The notes: generated from the sequence alone by a model not told the origin. A stretch of 64,000 bases of DNA from CAVVFX01 sp963777595 (GCA_963777595.1 CAVZRE010000011.1:141645-205644); one strand, 5' to 3'. Numbered from the stretch's first letter, positions 1-9,887 are shown. A program made the numbers and translations.

Positions 1-253
1 TTCGTGGAGGAACACCACCACTTGCCGGACATTCCGTCAGCGGCAGAAGTCAAGGAAAAGGGATTGAGCCTCGGCGACATGCAAGCCAAACTGCTTGGCA
101 AGGTTGAGGAGCTCACGATCGCACATGATTCAGGCCGAAGAGCGCAACAACCGGCTGGAGGAACGGAACAACGTCCTGGAACAGCAGGTCAAGGATTTAC
201 AGCAACGGTTGGCAAAAGTTGAGCCAACGAATGACAGCGCGGCAGGCAAATGA
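1..253 (+). CDS. Tail-fibre-type C-terminal module, 5' end outside window, one frameshift
   Basis: Reading frame 1 gives FVEEHHHLPDIPSAAEVKEK, then GLSLGDMQAKLLGKVEELT. This is the conserved signature just before the C-terminal coiled coil of many 'GIGTxxP...LxVxGxI' tail-fibre-like proteins. After about base 118 the coding continues in another frame (HMIQAEERNNRLEERNN...) to TGA at 251-253, so one extra base is present relative to the copies at 17.8 and 24.0 kb. The heptad-like ERNNVLEQQVKDLQQRL tail predicts a coiled coil, as in trimerising tail modules. The N-terminal part lies upstream of the window. A carboxypeptidase-regulatory-like gene follows at 296, the same order as at the other copies. 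Its cellular role is unknown; a phage origin is not needed, since no phage genes are nearby. Confidence 0.75.
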
Positions 254-295
254 GAATTCACGGGGCTCTAGATACCTTGCGAAAGGGGTTATGGA

Positions 296-1054
296 ATGAA
301 GTTTCGTCGGATTGATGGCTTATGGACTCGGATTTCCTGGTGGGTCGCCATTGGCGCGATCGGCGTTGCATCGCTATCTGCTCAAACCGCTCTCTCCCCG
401 ACCAAGAATGGTTCCATCCAGGGGACGGTCGTCGGATCGGACGGCACGTCCCTGCCCGGCGCACACGTGTTCGCTGCCCTGAAGGCCAATGTCGGGAAAA
501 TCAAAGCGCCCCCGACGTTTGTGACTAACGTTGTCGGCGCGGCCACGGCAAGCTCCGGGAACACGTTCATAATCTCGAATCTGCCAGAAGGAAGTTACAT
601 TCTTTGCGCCGACACCACGACCCCCGGCTGGCTGGACCCCTGCCATTGGTCAACCAGCGTGCCAGCAATCAATTTGGCGCAAGGCCAAAGCCTTACCGGT
701 CAAACCGTGGTGATGACGAAGGGCGCGGTTGTTCAGATTCGGATTAACGATCCCTGGCAGTTGCTTTCTGCTCCGGGCGGCACCATCGTCCATGATGTCG
801 AAGTTGTCGCGCTCGGCTCAAACAACGCGTATTTCAACGCCCGAATCACTTCGACCGATCCGGGAGGCCGCAACGAGCAGGTGACGCTGCCATTCAGCTT
901 AACCCACACGCTCATTGTTCGCAGCCCGAAATTTGCATTGACGGACTCTACTGGCGCGGCGCTTCCGATGGCGGGTCGTAGTCAACCCTTGCAGATTGCA
1001 CCTACCGCGGCGGTGCCGAGTTTCACCTATACGGTCGCAAGCAAGCTACAGTGA
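296..1054 (+). CDS. Secreted carboxypeptidase-regulatory-like domain protein (subfamily A)
   Basis: 252 aa. The N-terminus has a basic stretch and a hydrophobic segment (WWVAIGAIGVASLSAQ) typical of a Sec signal peptide. It is followed by a beta-sandwich of the carboxypeptidase regulatory type: SIQGTVVGSDGTSLPGAHV, then NTFIISNLPEGSYILC. A conserved Cys pair (YILC... and DPCHW) recurs in all paralogues here. The start at 296 is supported by GAAAGGGG at 281-288. The closest relative is the copy at 24484-25236, which shares long blocks such as GQTVVMTKGAVVQ. The downstream scaffold gene begins within about 150 bases. Such domains usually add stability or binding to exported proteins; standing alone the role is unknown. 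No catalytic residues are visible. Confidence 0.85.
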   Translation: MKFRRIDGLWTRISWWVAIGAIGVASLSAQTALSPTKNGSIQGTVVGSDGTSLPGAHVFAALKANVGKIKAPPTFVTNVVGAATASSGNTFIISNLPEGSYILCADTTTPGWLDPCHWSTSVPAINLAQGQSLTGQTVVMTKGAVVQIRINDPWQLLSAPGGTIVHDVEVVALGSNNAYFNARITSTDPGGRNEQVTLPFSLTHTLIVRSPKFALTDSTGAALPMAGRSQPLQIAPTAAVPSFTYTVASKLQ

Positions 1055-1206
1055 GCGACGTGCAAATAAAGTGCGGGCAAGAACGAAAGGAATGCGAGAT
1101 GGGGATAACAGGAAGTTCCGGTTCGTGCCATTGCTTGACACGACCAAGGACTTGTGATGCGTGGCGTTCGTTTACATCACTTGACTCGTCAGCCCGACCA
1201 TATGGA

Positions 1207-2250
1207 ATGTCAGTTGCGCGGATAACGTACCATGCAACCAAGGATGTAGGCACAGACTCAACGGACCGAATATCGCATCCGTTTGACTGGCCAAGCAGCC
1301 GCATCGCAATCATACTACTTGTCCTCAGCGTGTCGCTACGTGCTCAGCTCCCAAACAGTGTCACGATACCAACGACGAATGTCGACTCCGGCAACTATTC
1401 CTATCAGGCGGGCACTTCGATCACGGCGAACAACTTTACGGTCAACGCCAGCGCACCTCAGACCGCCAATGTCGTTTTCCATGCCGGTTCCAGTATAATT
1501 CTGAACCCCGGGTTCTACGCCAAAGCGGTAAACGGGACGGCTTTCACAGCTTATGTAAATCCAGCATTCAATTCTGGATCGGTTTCTACTGGGAGCGCCT
1601 CGGCGTACCAACCCGAAACGATTTCTTTCAATATTGCGCCTCCCTCAGGCTATTCAATAGCGGGCGGCGACATATACCTTCAGGCATTTGACAACAATGG
1701 CAATCTCCTCCATCAATGTCCGGTTTCATTTACGGCGAACCCTGCAGTGGTTGGAATGTCCGACTCCGGCCAACAGATGCCCCTTCCGGGAGTCAGCCCG
1801 ATTTCTAATTTGAACCAAACTACTGGCGTATCCGAGTGCACGATCAACCCCTCTGGTACGTCGATTGGTACGCCTTCCTCCAGCGTGACTGTCAATCTAA
1901 ACATGACTTTCATGGCGGGTGCCGTCGGAACTTATTACATTTCGGCAGACACCTTCGATAGTAGCGGTAATCTCTCACCGCTGGAATATGTCGGAACACT
2001 GACGGTCAGTATCTCGACACCCATTATCACGATGACCACAAACCCCACAGTTCTGGCTGCCGACGTGGGCCACTCGGCCTCTTTTGCAGCAACGTTTACG
2101 CGCCTCTATGGCGAGCTTAGCCCGTGCAATAGCCCATGCACCGTCTCGCTCGTTGCGACAGGCACGTGGCCTGGAACGCCTGTATTCTCGTCTAACCCCG
2201 TAACCCTAACTCCACGAACGGAGGTAATCCTAGTGCGACCATCACCGTGA
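1207..2250 (+). CDS. Scaffold protein 1, N-terminal part (signal peptide, coathanger-like motif)
   Basis: The open frame runs from a GTG at 1051, but the start is more likely the ATG at 1207, placing the hydrophobic signal segment IAIILLVLSVSLRAQ about 30 residues in. Next comes a motif (SYQAGTSITANNFTV, then FHAGSSIILNPGFYAKAVNG) matching the 'tAgxxIxLxPGFxAxxGSxFxA' pattern of Bacteroidetes surface proteins (the '3-coathanger stack' type). The rest is Ig-like beta sandwich (GGDIYLQAFDNNGNLLHQCP; SPLEYVGTLTVSISTP). The same architecture starts the scaffolds at 25.3 and 31.1 kb. The frame ends at 2250, but coding resumes in other frames and then in the long frame at 2887. A frameshift near 2207 separates this part from NGGNPSATITVTIP, which the second copy preserves at about 10.48 kb. 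Confidence 0.7.
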   Translation: MSVARITYHATKDVGTDSTDRISHPFDWPSSRIAIILLVLSVSLRAQLPNSVTIPTTNVDSGNYSYQAGTSITANNFTVNASAPQTANVVFHAGSSIILNPGFYAKAVNGTAFTAYVNPAFNSGSVSTGSASAYQPETISFNIAPPSGYSIAGGDIYLQAFDNNGNLLHQCPVSFTANPAVVGMSDSGQQMPLPGVSPISNLNQTTGVSECTINPSGTSIGTPSSSVTVNLNMTFMAGAVGTYYISADTFDSSGNLSPLEYVGTLTVSISTPIITMTTNPTVLAADVGHSASFAATFTRLYGELSPCNSPCTVSLVATGTWPGTPVFSSNPVTLTPRTEVILVRPSP

Positions 2251-2886
2251 CAATTCCAACCGTCTCGAATCCGCTGAACCTTCCTCTCAGCGGCCTCAAC
2301 CCTCCCGATTATTATTACTACATAAGTGGTACAGACGAGACGACTAACACCAGCATTTCCGTACATCTACGAACCAATTCAATTGACGAACTCAACCGTA
2401 TTTCCAGAGACCATCACATCCAATCCGTCCGGTCTTACCTTGACGGTTGACGGCTACCCCTGCACTGCCCCGTGTTCTGCGCCCTGGATATCCGGCTCCT
2501 CACACACGATTGCGGCCGCGAGCCAATCACCGGAGCTACGCGACTGCCTATACATTCTCCAGTTGGTCGGACGGGGTGCGGCGACACATACCGTGACGGC
2601 TTCGAGCTCTGTTCCACAACTTATACCGCCTCATTCACGACCCAGTATCTCCTCACCACCTCCGCCGTTCCGGCCAGCGGAGGGACCATCAGCCCCGCCA
2701 GCAGTTGGTACAACGCCGGGAGCAGTCGTCAACCTCAGCGCCTCGGCTAGCAGCGGCTACCATTCACAGGATTCACTGGCAGTTTAACGGGGGCGACGAA
2801 TCCGCAGAACTTGACGATGACGCGGGCCGGCCAACGTAGTCGCGAACTTTGCGACTGGTGCTTCAGGACCCATCATTACGACTGAC
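2211..2886 (+). pseudogene. Scaffold protein 1, broken middle part (PEGA/InlB-like repeat)
   Basis: Coding homology continues here but hops frames: NPPDYYYYISGTDETTNT, then TSNPSGLTLTVDGYPC-TAPCSAPW, then ATHTVTASSSV, then TTYTASFTTQYLLTTSAVPA in yet another frame, and TGFTGSLTGATNPQNLTM. These are one PEGA-like and one divergent InlB-B-like repeat. The intact order is seen in the paralogous stretch 10481-11090, which aligns domain by domain. At least four small indels are needed to restore the frame, including one near 2828. Either the gene has decayed or the consensus has errors. It joins the parts at 1207-2250 and 2887-6945 into one protein of roughly 1900 aa. Confidence 0.6.
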
Positions 2887-5800
2887 TTGCTAGCTCCGGG
2901 CGTAGTTGGGAACCCTTACTCGAAATCTCTCGCCGCAACGGGAGGGACGCTTCCGTATCAATGGACGGCAACATCTTCTCTTCCGCTTGGTCTCAATTTG
3001 GCGGCCAACGGTACGGTAAGCGGTACTCCAGCGGCGGGCGGGCAATACAGCTTCACGGTGACCGTGACCGATGCCACGAACGCAAACAGCAGCGCGACGG
3101 TTAGCCTCACGATTGGGGATTTCACATTAAGTCAGCCGTCGCCCGTCACTCTCATCCAGGGTGGCCCTTCCTCGACCTTCACCCTAACCATAAACACGGC
3201 CACCGGATTGACTGGAACTGTAGCCTTGATGACCAGCGCCCTGCCGACGGGTGTCACCGTCTCATTTGCGCCAAGCACGGTTACATTATCGGGCTCATCG
3301 ACAGTCACCGTGTCGGCACCGTCAGCGGCAACCAATTCAGGAGGTAACCCTTATCAGATACTTTTGATGGCAACCTACAACACTCAAGGTGTGGCGCTAG
3401 TTCATTCAGTCCCATTGCAGATGACCGTGAACCCCGCGCCTTCATTCACCCTCAGCTCAGCAACTCCTATTCCCGTCACTCTCCAGCCGGGCGACTCTAA
3501 GAGCTTTTCTCAGACGATCGTTAGTCAGAACGGCTTCACTAACAGCGTAAATCTTTCGCCCGGCACAGTCTACTATACCAACAGCCAAAACGAACTCGCA
3601 TCTGCCGCGCCCTATGTGTCCGTCTCCTACAACACAACTCAATTTCACATGGGTGACTCTGTCATAGGAACGATTTCGGCTGTCAACAATCTTCCTTCCT
3701 CCCTGTTGAACGTACCCTATCTAGTACAATACACACTAACTGGCACTCAAACTTACCCTGGTGGTAACTATCCTCCAGCGAGCGCCAATCCTATGGTGTC
3801 GGCGGTCGTTGGGACGATCCCGTCCTTCAGTCTGACTGGCCCCACAACGATGCAAAACCTTTACGCGGGGGGCACCGGTACGCCCATTACAGTGACCGTC
3901 AGTCCGATTTCGGGTCAAACGCCGCCATCCTCCCTGTCATTCAGCGTCGCAAACTGCGGTGCCAATATTCCAAGTTGCAACATCAGCACGTCGTCAAGTG
4001 CCACCCGCCCTCCAAATCTTCCGGAGAATGTCTCATGGACGGCAACTATAACCGTCCAAGCGACAACATCTGCATCGGCCGGCCCATACGCTATCAACGT
4101 CGCTGCCGTGGCAAATGGACAGACGGTTTACCTGCCTCTCTTTGTGAATGTGCAGCCGGGAGTTACAATCACCTCAACGACAAGCCCGCTAGTGATAGAT
4201 GTAATGGTAGGTGGGAGTAGTTCGGTTGGAGGGAACGTAACCTGGCTCAACGGATCGGCGGGAACGGTGTACGTGTATGCCAGTAATCTGCCAGCAGGGG
4301 TCACGTCCAACTGCGTAAGCGTACCCTGGTCCAGCGGAGGAACAAGCTCTTACCAGATCACATTGACCGCACAGAACAATGCCCAGCCGAATTCAATAGG
4401 TCAGTCGGTCTTGATCAACGCCGCCCAAAGTTGCTCGGGGAACGGCGACCCCGCTACCGGGACCCTCTATGTCACCCAATACTTTCAGGCCCAAATGGTT
4501 TCTGGGCTCGTCTATGCCTTTCCAGGCCAAGCGAGTCAAAATAGCGCGACATTCCAAATCCAAGTACAGCCTGGCACATATGCCGCTGTCAAATTTCAGC
4601 CTTGCTTCGAAACTCCTCCAGTCGCGGGATGCGGCGATGCAGGAAATACGTTCACTGTAAGTGGGCCGAGTGTGATCAGCCTCTCAAATCAGTACAGTTA
4701 CATCATAACTGCACCTGCCGATGCCGTTCCCTCCAGTGCCGCAGGCCCAAATGCGAGGTCAGCTTATTCAATCCCCTACGTTGTTTGCCAGTCGGATTCC
4801 ACCGGAGAGTGTCTCGGGGGTAACTCCGTTAATGGCACCCTGGGTGTTTACGTAGAGGTAAGTCCTCCATCAACGAGCCAGATAAGTATCAGCCCGAATG
4901 TGGGCCCCATCGACGTTTATGCCTACAATGGGTGGTACGACCGGTCGATGACGTCGCCTTACTTTTACACTGGTACGCCATGGTTCTATGGCTGCGGCCC
5001 CGTCCTGGTTTCTACTCCGAGCAATCCCAATCCGACCAATAGCGAGCCGCAACGGCCCTGTTTCCTTCCTGCGTTGAACTCTTGGAGAACCCAAGGTGCT
5101 ACCGGCATCACGATTATGCTTCCCCTGTGCGATTCGGAGTTTGGTACAGGTATGATTGAGAATTACGATGGAACAAACGGCGGACCGATGATTGACTACA
5201 ACTGGTTTGGAATGTTCGAAACCTTGCTGCAAGATCTCAACACTTACGGGTTCACGAAGTTAGCTCTGCGGCCGTCTTTCGGCAGCGCTGGTCAGTCCGG
5301 ACTCCATATTACAACCAGTACCATGGGGCCACCAGTGGGAAGCTGCAGCGGTGACCCGCTTGCTTACTATCTTAACTTCATGCCTACGCTTCCATTTCCC
5401 ATGGTCGCGACACCGCAGTATGACAAGACGGGGAAAGAAATAGACCCACTGACAATCGGCTACGCTGCATACAGTAGCAAGAACGCTGGCTATGACTGCA
5501 TACCGTTCAATCCCGATTCCTTTCAAGGCACCAATGGTAATGGCAACGCTTACTTGCCCGGGCCAACAGGTCGCTCGAATTCAGGCAATTTCGTGGGGTG
5601 GCCGATGATATTCCAGGCGTTCAATCTTCTGTTTCAGCAGATGGGGCCGCACGGATCCAGGCCCAAAATGAATCTGGACGGATTCGACCTATTCCCAGAG
5701 CATGATATCGCTCTGGGAGAAACTGTGCTCATGAGGTTAATCTTTGACAATAATCATCCCCAGTTTTCAGATGCTCAGGCTAACGCAGCGGGCTTCAGGA

Positions 5801-6945
5801 CCGCTGGAGGCACACTGATCACGGCGACTGGAGACAATGGCACAGTTGGCCCAAGCGGCGTATGCCCTTCATTCTATAGCGACGGATACAGTGTCATAAC
5901 GGACCACCAAGGTACGGACGTTCTTGGCTGGCTGCGGTGTTTGGCGTCAGCTTACGGTGCCGATCCCTCGATCATCACGATGTCCGGCAACTCGAGACTC
6001 GCAGTCTTAGACTCGCAACTCGATCCAGCGCAGCCGGCGTACACTCCGCCAAGCAACGGAGACATCTCATGCCACGGCGCTCCAACTCCGGTGGGCAGTA
6101 GTTTTCAATGGGCTCCCCTTTCCGTGACCTACAGCGGCACCGGAATTCCCTGCTTAAACACTCCGTCGGCCATTAGCCCGACAGGTGCCGACTGTCCAGG
6201 CCATTATGGTGACTCTTCCCGCGCGGACGATGGGTCTATGTTCGTCAACGCGCTTTTGGGGAACTCCTTTGGCGACTCTGGGGATCCATCCGCCGGAGAT
6301 GGATACGTGTACATGCTTCCTGGCGGAGGTCAAGTCAACGTGGTCGGAAGAACAACGAACCAGAGTGGCATGTACTGCATGATCGACCAGAGCCACTACT
6401 CCGCAGGTTGCACTAGCCTAACGAACTCAGGCTGTGCGCTTCAGGCTGCAGGACCTCTGCATGGCACCATCGGCGTCGATTATCGCTTGCCTCGAGTGTT
6501 CGACTATCACTCCTATCCATGCTTGCTGACGAATGGTTGCGTCAGCAGCGACACGTATGACACCGATCCCAGAGATGCTCACGCCGTCGAACTAACGGCC
6601 CGCGAAGCGACGACAGAATACAACGCCTTCTATAATGTCGCAGTGGAGTATATGCCTTCGATTCTGAATAACTCTCCAGCTCGCCTCCAGATTAGCGAAA
6701 CGCACAGCCCAACGCCTCCCCAGTCGACGAGTTTTCCCTACACTTGCGAAAGCATAATTGGGGGTGGTCAGGCTCCTGGGGCGGTTGCATGGCTGTCCTT
6801 CCTCGGGCTTAGGTTGAGCAACGCACCTGCTCTACCCGGAGGTGTCACTCTGCGGCCGATATACGATGCGAATAATGGATGGTGTCTCCCCGGAATGCTC
6901 TTTTTTGATTTTCAAGATTACGGTTACAACTTGAACCTTCCATAA
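2887..6945 (+). CDS. Scaffold protein 1, main part: Ig-like repeats plus glycosidase-like C-terminal barrel
   Basis: 1352 codons open. It begins with a putative-Ig (He_PIG-type) domain (GNPYSKSLAATGGTLPYQW... GTPAAGGQYSFTVTVTDA). Several more Ig-like domains follow to about residue 660 (DFTLSQPSPVTLIQGG; PLQMTVNPAPSFTL; FVNVQPGVTITS). From about residue 670 the sequence changes to a globular, aromatic-rich domain: DVYAYNGWYDRS, then TQGATGITIMLPLCDSEFG, FGMFETLLQDLNTYGFTKLAL, and NLDGFDLFPEHDIALGE (Glu codon 5698-5700). Near the end are FDYHSYPC and LQISETHS (Glu codon 6697-6699). The alternating strand/helix look and two Glu at strand ends resemble a clan-A glycoside hydrolase, with a related domain at 21.5-22.9 kb. 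Substrate unknown. No stop before TAA 6943-6945; the next gene starts 4 bases later. Confidence 0.7.
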   Translation: MLAPGVVGNPYSKSLAATGGTLPYQWTATSSLPLGLNLAANGTVSGTPAAGGQYSFTVTVTDATNANSSATVSLTIGDFTLSQPSPVTLIQGGPSSTFTLTINTATGLTGTVALMTSALPTGVTVSFAPSTVTLSGSSTVTVSAPSAATNSGGNPYQILLMATYNTQGVALVHSVPLQMTVNPAPSFTLSSATPIPVTLQPGDSKSFSQTIVSQNGFTNSVNLSPGTVYYTNSQNELASAAPYVSVSYNTTQFHMGDSVIGTISAVNNLPSSLLNVPYLVQYTLTGTQTYPGGNYPPASANPMVSAVVGTIPSFSLTGPTTMQNLYAGGTGTPITVTVSPISGQTPPSSLSFSVANCGANIPSCNISTSSSATRPPNLPENVSWTATITVQATTSASAGPYAINVAAVANGQTVYLPLFVNVQPGVTITSTTSPLVIDVMVGGSSSVGGNVTWLNGSAGTVYVYASNLPAGVTSNCVSVPWSSGGTSSYQITLTAQNNAQPNSIGQSVLINAAQSCSGNGDPATGTLYVTQYFQAQMVSGLVYAFPGQASQNSATFQIQVQPGTYAAVKFQPCFETPPVAGCGDAGNTFTVSGPSVISLSNQYSYIITAPADAVPSSAAGPNARSAYSIPYVVCQSDSTGECLGGNSVNGTLGVYVEVSPPSTSQISISPNVGPIDVYAYNGWYDRSMTSPYFYTGTPWFYGCGPVLVSTPSNPNPTNSEPQRPCFLPALNSWRTQGATGITIMLPLCDSEFGTGMIENYDGTNGGPMIDYNWFGMFETLLQDLNTYGFTKLALRPSFGSAGQSGLHITTSTMGPPVGSCSGDPLAYYLNFMPTLPFPMVATPQYDKTGKEIDPLTIGYAAYSSKNAGYDCIPFNPDSFQGTNGNGNAYLPGPTGRSNSGNFVGWPMIFQAFNLLFQQMGPHGSRPKMNLDGFDLFPEHDIALGETVLMRLIFDNNHPQFSDAQANAAGFRTAGGTLITATGDNGTVGPSGVCPSFYSDGYSVITDHQGTDVLGWLRCLASAYGADPSIITMSGNSRLAVLDSQLDPAQPAYTPPSNGDISCHGAPTPVGSSFQWAPLSVTYSGTGIPCLNTPSAISPTGADCPGHYGDSSRADDGSMFVNALLGNSFGDSGDPSAGDGYVYMLPGGGQVNVVGRTTNQSGMYCMIDQSHYSAGCTSLTNSGCALQAAGPLHGTIGVDYRLPRVFDYHSYPCLLTNGCVSSDTYDTDPRDAHAVELTAREATTEYNAFYNVAVEYMPSILNNSPARLQISETHSPTPPQSTSFPYTCESIIGGGQAPGAVAWLSFLGLRLSNAPALPGGVTLRPIYDANNGWCLPGMLFFDFQDYGYNLNLP

Positions 6946-6949
6946 CAAT

Positions 6950-7660
6950 ATGACTAAACCACTCAGTGTAGTAGTCATCGCTTTGGCGCTTGGCAGCTTT
7001 CGTTCCGTAGTTACGCAGACTAACCTCGGCAGCGTTTCTGGCAAGCTTATCACAGAGTCGGGGCAGCCGTTGGCTGGCGTGACCGCCATCTACCGGCGCG
7101 GTCAACAACGAATCGCAGATTCGTATTTCCATTCGCGGCCGGCCCCAGGTGAGCCCGCGGCTTCGGGGCCTATTACCACCGGTTCAGACGGATCGTTCAA
7201 TGCCAGTGGCCTTCCGGCCGGCAGTTATTCGTTGTGTCTGGATAGCCCACCACCGCTCTACGTAGATCATTGCTCGTGGGGTCTCGCTGGAGCGTTCTTT
7301 ACGATCGTAGCGGGAAGTAATACTATTCTAAAGCCGGTGACGATTACTGCCGGTGTACGGATCCATTTTCTCATCTCAGACCCCCAAGGCGTCCTACCGG
7401 TCGCAATTCAACTGGAGCCCATTGCTCACATTGGGGTAGTAACAACCCGCGGGATGTACCGTTCGGCCACCCTGGCGTCGCGAACCGGTAACGTGGTCGA
7501 GTTAGTCGTAGCGATCCCACACACCGTCGCGGCGTCAACATCATTATTCAGCCGAACGCTGAAATTCACTCAGCCCACGGGTGCACCTGCTGTCCCGATA
7601 GCGGTGAGCCCGCCCCAAGGGGCGACTGACTACAACCTTTCATTCTCGGTGAGCAAGTGA
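6950..7660 (+). CDS. Secreted carboxypeptidase-regulatory-like domain protein (subfamily C)
   Basis: 236 aa, with N-terminal signal MTKPLSVVVIALALGSF followed by a carboxypeptidase-regulatory-like sandwich (SVSGKLITESGQPLAGVTAIY; GSFNASGLPAGSYSLC). It keeps the family Cys pair as SLCLDS... DHCSW. The C-terminal half (VRIHFLISDPQG... SRTLKFTQPTGAP) is shared with the copy at 18264-18981. It starts 4 bases after the scaffold stop codon and ends 9 bases before the SBBP/TIGR03437 gene at 7670, so the three are probably cotranscribed. No Shine-Dalgarno stands out before 6950. The same pair (this protein plus an SBBP protein) recurs at 18.3-21.0 kb, so the two products may act together. Confidence 0.8.
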   Translation: MTKPLSVVVIALALGSFRSVVTQTNLGSVSGKLITESGQPLAGVTAIYRRGQQRIADSYFHSRPAPGEPAASGPITTGSDGSFNASGLPAGSYSLCLDSPPPLYVDHCSWGLAGAFFTIVAGSNTILKPVTITAGVRIHFLISDPQGVLPVAIQLEPIAHIGVVTTRGMYRSATLASRTGNVVELVVAIPHTVAASTSLFSRTLKFTQPTGAPAVPIAVSPPQGATDYNLSFSVSK

Positions 7661-7669
7661 GGTATCGAG

Positions 7670-9697
7670 ATGAGTATGATGATCAGTCTCTACACGAAGG
7701 CAGGGATATCGATCGCGTTGGCGGTTGCCCAAGCTGGTTTCTGTCAAGCCCCGATTTACCAAAACTTTAACGGCAGCGCCGTTGTCTATCGCGACCAATC
7801 GGGCGCTATCTTCTCCGGGGGAACAGGCGGTCAAGGGTACGTTACGCAAGGTGCATACCTGACCCAACTAGTCCCGACTGTTTGCGGGTACGACATAAAC
7901 AGAAACCCGGTATATTGCACGCCTGGGTATGTTGCCAAATTCAGCGCCACGGGAGACCTTGTTTGGGGAACGCTCCTGAGCGGCCCATTGGGTGCGACCG
8001 TCCGGGGACTAGTACTAGATTCCCATGGAAATGTCTGGGTCGCGGGAGTAGCCAGCACTGACTTCCCCGTCACGGCCAATGCCTACCAAACCTCGCCAGG
8101 GACTACCTTCGTCTCAGAGATCAGCCCCGATGGAAGCCAGCTCCTCTATTCGACCTTTCTAGTAGGGCCCTCAATGGCCCCAGCCACAGCAACGCTCTTT
8201 ATCGATTCGCATGACGATATCTATTTGCTCGGTAATTATGCTGTCAAGTTTAGCCCATCCAACAACACTGTTATTTATGACACGTCGAAGGTGCCGCTGC
8301 CTGAGTTTGTAAATCGCACCACTGCTATCCTTGACGGCAGTGGAGCGCTATATGTCTCTGGAAGCGGTACAGTCCCGATAACGTCTGGCGCTTATTCCCA
8401 TAGTCCAACCGGGAAATCAAATAGTGTTTATTTCATCGGTGTCGCTCCAGACGGTGCGAGTCTTTTATTCTCCACTGTGATCGGTGGTTCCGTGGGGGAG
8501 ACCCCTTCCAGCTTGGCCCGCGACGCCAACGGTGACTTCTACTTAGTTGGGGGGACTGGATCACCGGACTTTCCTATCACTAGTGATGCGATGCAGAAGA
8601 CGCCCGGACCGGGATTTCTCCTGAAGCTCTCGGCTGACGCTTCAGTTCTACTGTATTCCACTTTCATCGGTGAAGGTACCCACGGTTCGCCTTCTCTTGT
8701 TGGCTTCGGGCCCCAGCAACTCAAGATCGGCCCTGATCAGAAGGTGTACCTGCTGGGCGTGAGCATGCAGAACGATCTCCCGCTCACCCCGGATTCCTAT
8801 CTGCCCTGCTACCCAGAAACAGGACCCCGATGGACTTATTCTCGCTTTGCCGCCGATCTCCGGACGATTGAGTATGTGACGGCTACTCCGGCTCTGGATG
8901 GCGTCGTCGCGCCATTTTACTTTGACACGACGGGCCATGTCTATCTGGACTCAGCTAACCCACATTTCCGGATCATTGACGTTTCCAAGGCTCCGAACGC
9001 AGGACCGGTTTGCCTAGCCCAGTCCGTCAACCGGTCGTCCAGTCTAATAAGTGCTGGGCTCTTTGTGTCTATTTTCGGCCCAGGAGTTGGGCCCGCCCAG
9101 CCGATGTCGCTGGCGCTTGACGCCAACGGGCGCGTTGCCACGCAGCTCGCGGGCACTCAAGTGACGTTCGACGGAATTCCGGCGCCAATTCTATTCGGCG
9201 CAAAAAGTCGCGTCGATGTGGTAGTGCCGTTTGGTGTCTCGATTTCGGGCACAACAATTGTTATGGTGATGAAAGATGGGGAGTCGGTGGGAACGTTGGC
9301 GAATACCCTTGCGCCTTCCGCCCTTTGGCTATTCTCACAGGACGGGAGTGGGTACGGAGCGGTGGCCTGGAATCAGGACGGCACACCCAATTCGCCGACA
9401 AATCCAGCCAAGGCCGGTGACTTTGTCACCTTCTACGGAACCGGGGCCGGACCCATGATTCCTGTCCCGCTGGACGGGACGATTCCTCAGTCGTCGCAAT
9501 CGACCGTGCCAGTGCTGGCTCAGCCGATTTTCACCGTGGACCGCCAATTTTGCACACCAACCTACTTTGGTGACACGCCGGGACTGGTAGAAGGCTTTGT
9601 GCAGATTAATTGTCAAATCACTCCGTACCAAGTCGGCGGCACCGTGGAGTTTTCGACTGGACAACAGGGATTGATTTACTTGCTTTACCTGAAGTAG
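7670..9697 (+). CDS. Secreted SBBP beta-propeller protein with TIGR03437-type C-terminal domain
   Basis: 675 aa. A signal peptide (about residues 1-25, ending near AQAGFCQA) precedes repeated SBBP-type blades of the form 'dxxGNVWVAGVASTDFPVTANAYQ' and 'DANGDFYLVGGTGSPDFPIT', each closing with 'KLSADASVLLYSTFIG'-like strands. From about residue 460 comes the domain common in Solibacter-type acidobacteria (VNRSSSLISAGLFVSIFGPG, VTFDGIPAPILFGAKSRVDV, then YGAVAWNQDGTPNSPTNPAK). The final part has Cys residues (FCTPTYFG... FVQINCQI). A paralogue lies at 18978-21032. Such propellers are extracellular; the ligand is unknown. This frame is intact over 2 kb, unlike its neighbours. The GAGGTATCGAG stretch before 7670 can serve as ribosome binding site. 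Confidence 0.85.
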   Translation: MSMMISLYTKAGISIALAVAQAGFCQAPIYQNFNGSAVVYRDQSGAIFSGGTGGQGYVTQGAYLTQLVPTVCGYDINRNPVYCTPGYVAKFSATGDLVWGTLLSGPLGATVRGLVLDSHGNVWVAGVASTDFPVTANAYQTSPGTTFVSEISPDGSQLLYSTFLVGPSMAPATATLFIDSHDDIYLLGNYAVKFSPSNNTVIYDTSKVPLPEFVNRTTAILDGSGALYVSGSGTVPITSGAYSHSPTGKSNSVYFIGVAPDGASLLFSTVIGGSVGETPSSLARDANGDFYLVGGTGSPDFPITSDAMQKTPGPGFLLKLSADASVLLYSTFIGEGTHGSPSLVGFGPQQLKIGPDQKVYLLGVSMQNDLPLTPDSYLPCYPETGPRWTYSRFAADLRTIEYVTATPALDGVVAPFYFDTTGHVYLDSANPHFRIIDVSKAPNAGPVCLAQSVNRSSSLISAGLFVSIFGPGVGPAQPMSLALDANGRVATQLAGTQVTFDGIPAPILFGAKSRVDVVVPFGVSISGTTIVMVMKDGESVGTLANTLAPSALWLFSQDGSGYGAVAWNQDGTPNSPTNPAKAGDFVTFYGTGAGPMIPVPLDGTIPQSSQSTVPVLAQPIFTVDRQFCTPTYFGDTPGLVEGFVQINCQITPYQVGGTVEFSTGQQGLIYLLYLK

Positions 9698-9887
9698 TAC
9701 AACCTTCGTGCAGTTTCACATGCCACTGACTCGTTTCTGTTTGAGAAGTTGATGTGAGGACCGGATAATAGGGCTCGTATCGCTGCAGCCAATGACGCAC
9801 GTATTTGCGTATTTGCAAACACCGGGAAATTGCTGTCTGCCAAGTGCAGTTGATGCTATATAGGCCGTTCGGCTCTCGTTATGGTGG
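9698..9887. other. Non-coding stretch between SBBP gene and integrase remnant
   Basis: No credible gene is seen. It contains GTATTTGCGTATTTGCAAACACC (a short doubled word) around 9801-9823 and a GCTGCAGC word at 9782, both echoed at 10371-10400. These are the best candidates for remnants of a recombination site linked to the integrase fragment. Confidence 0.4.
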
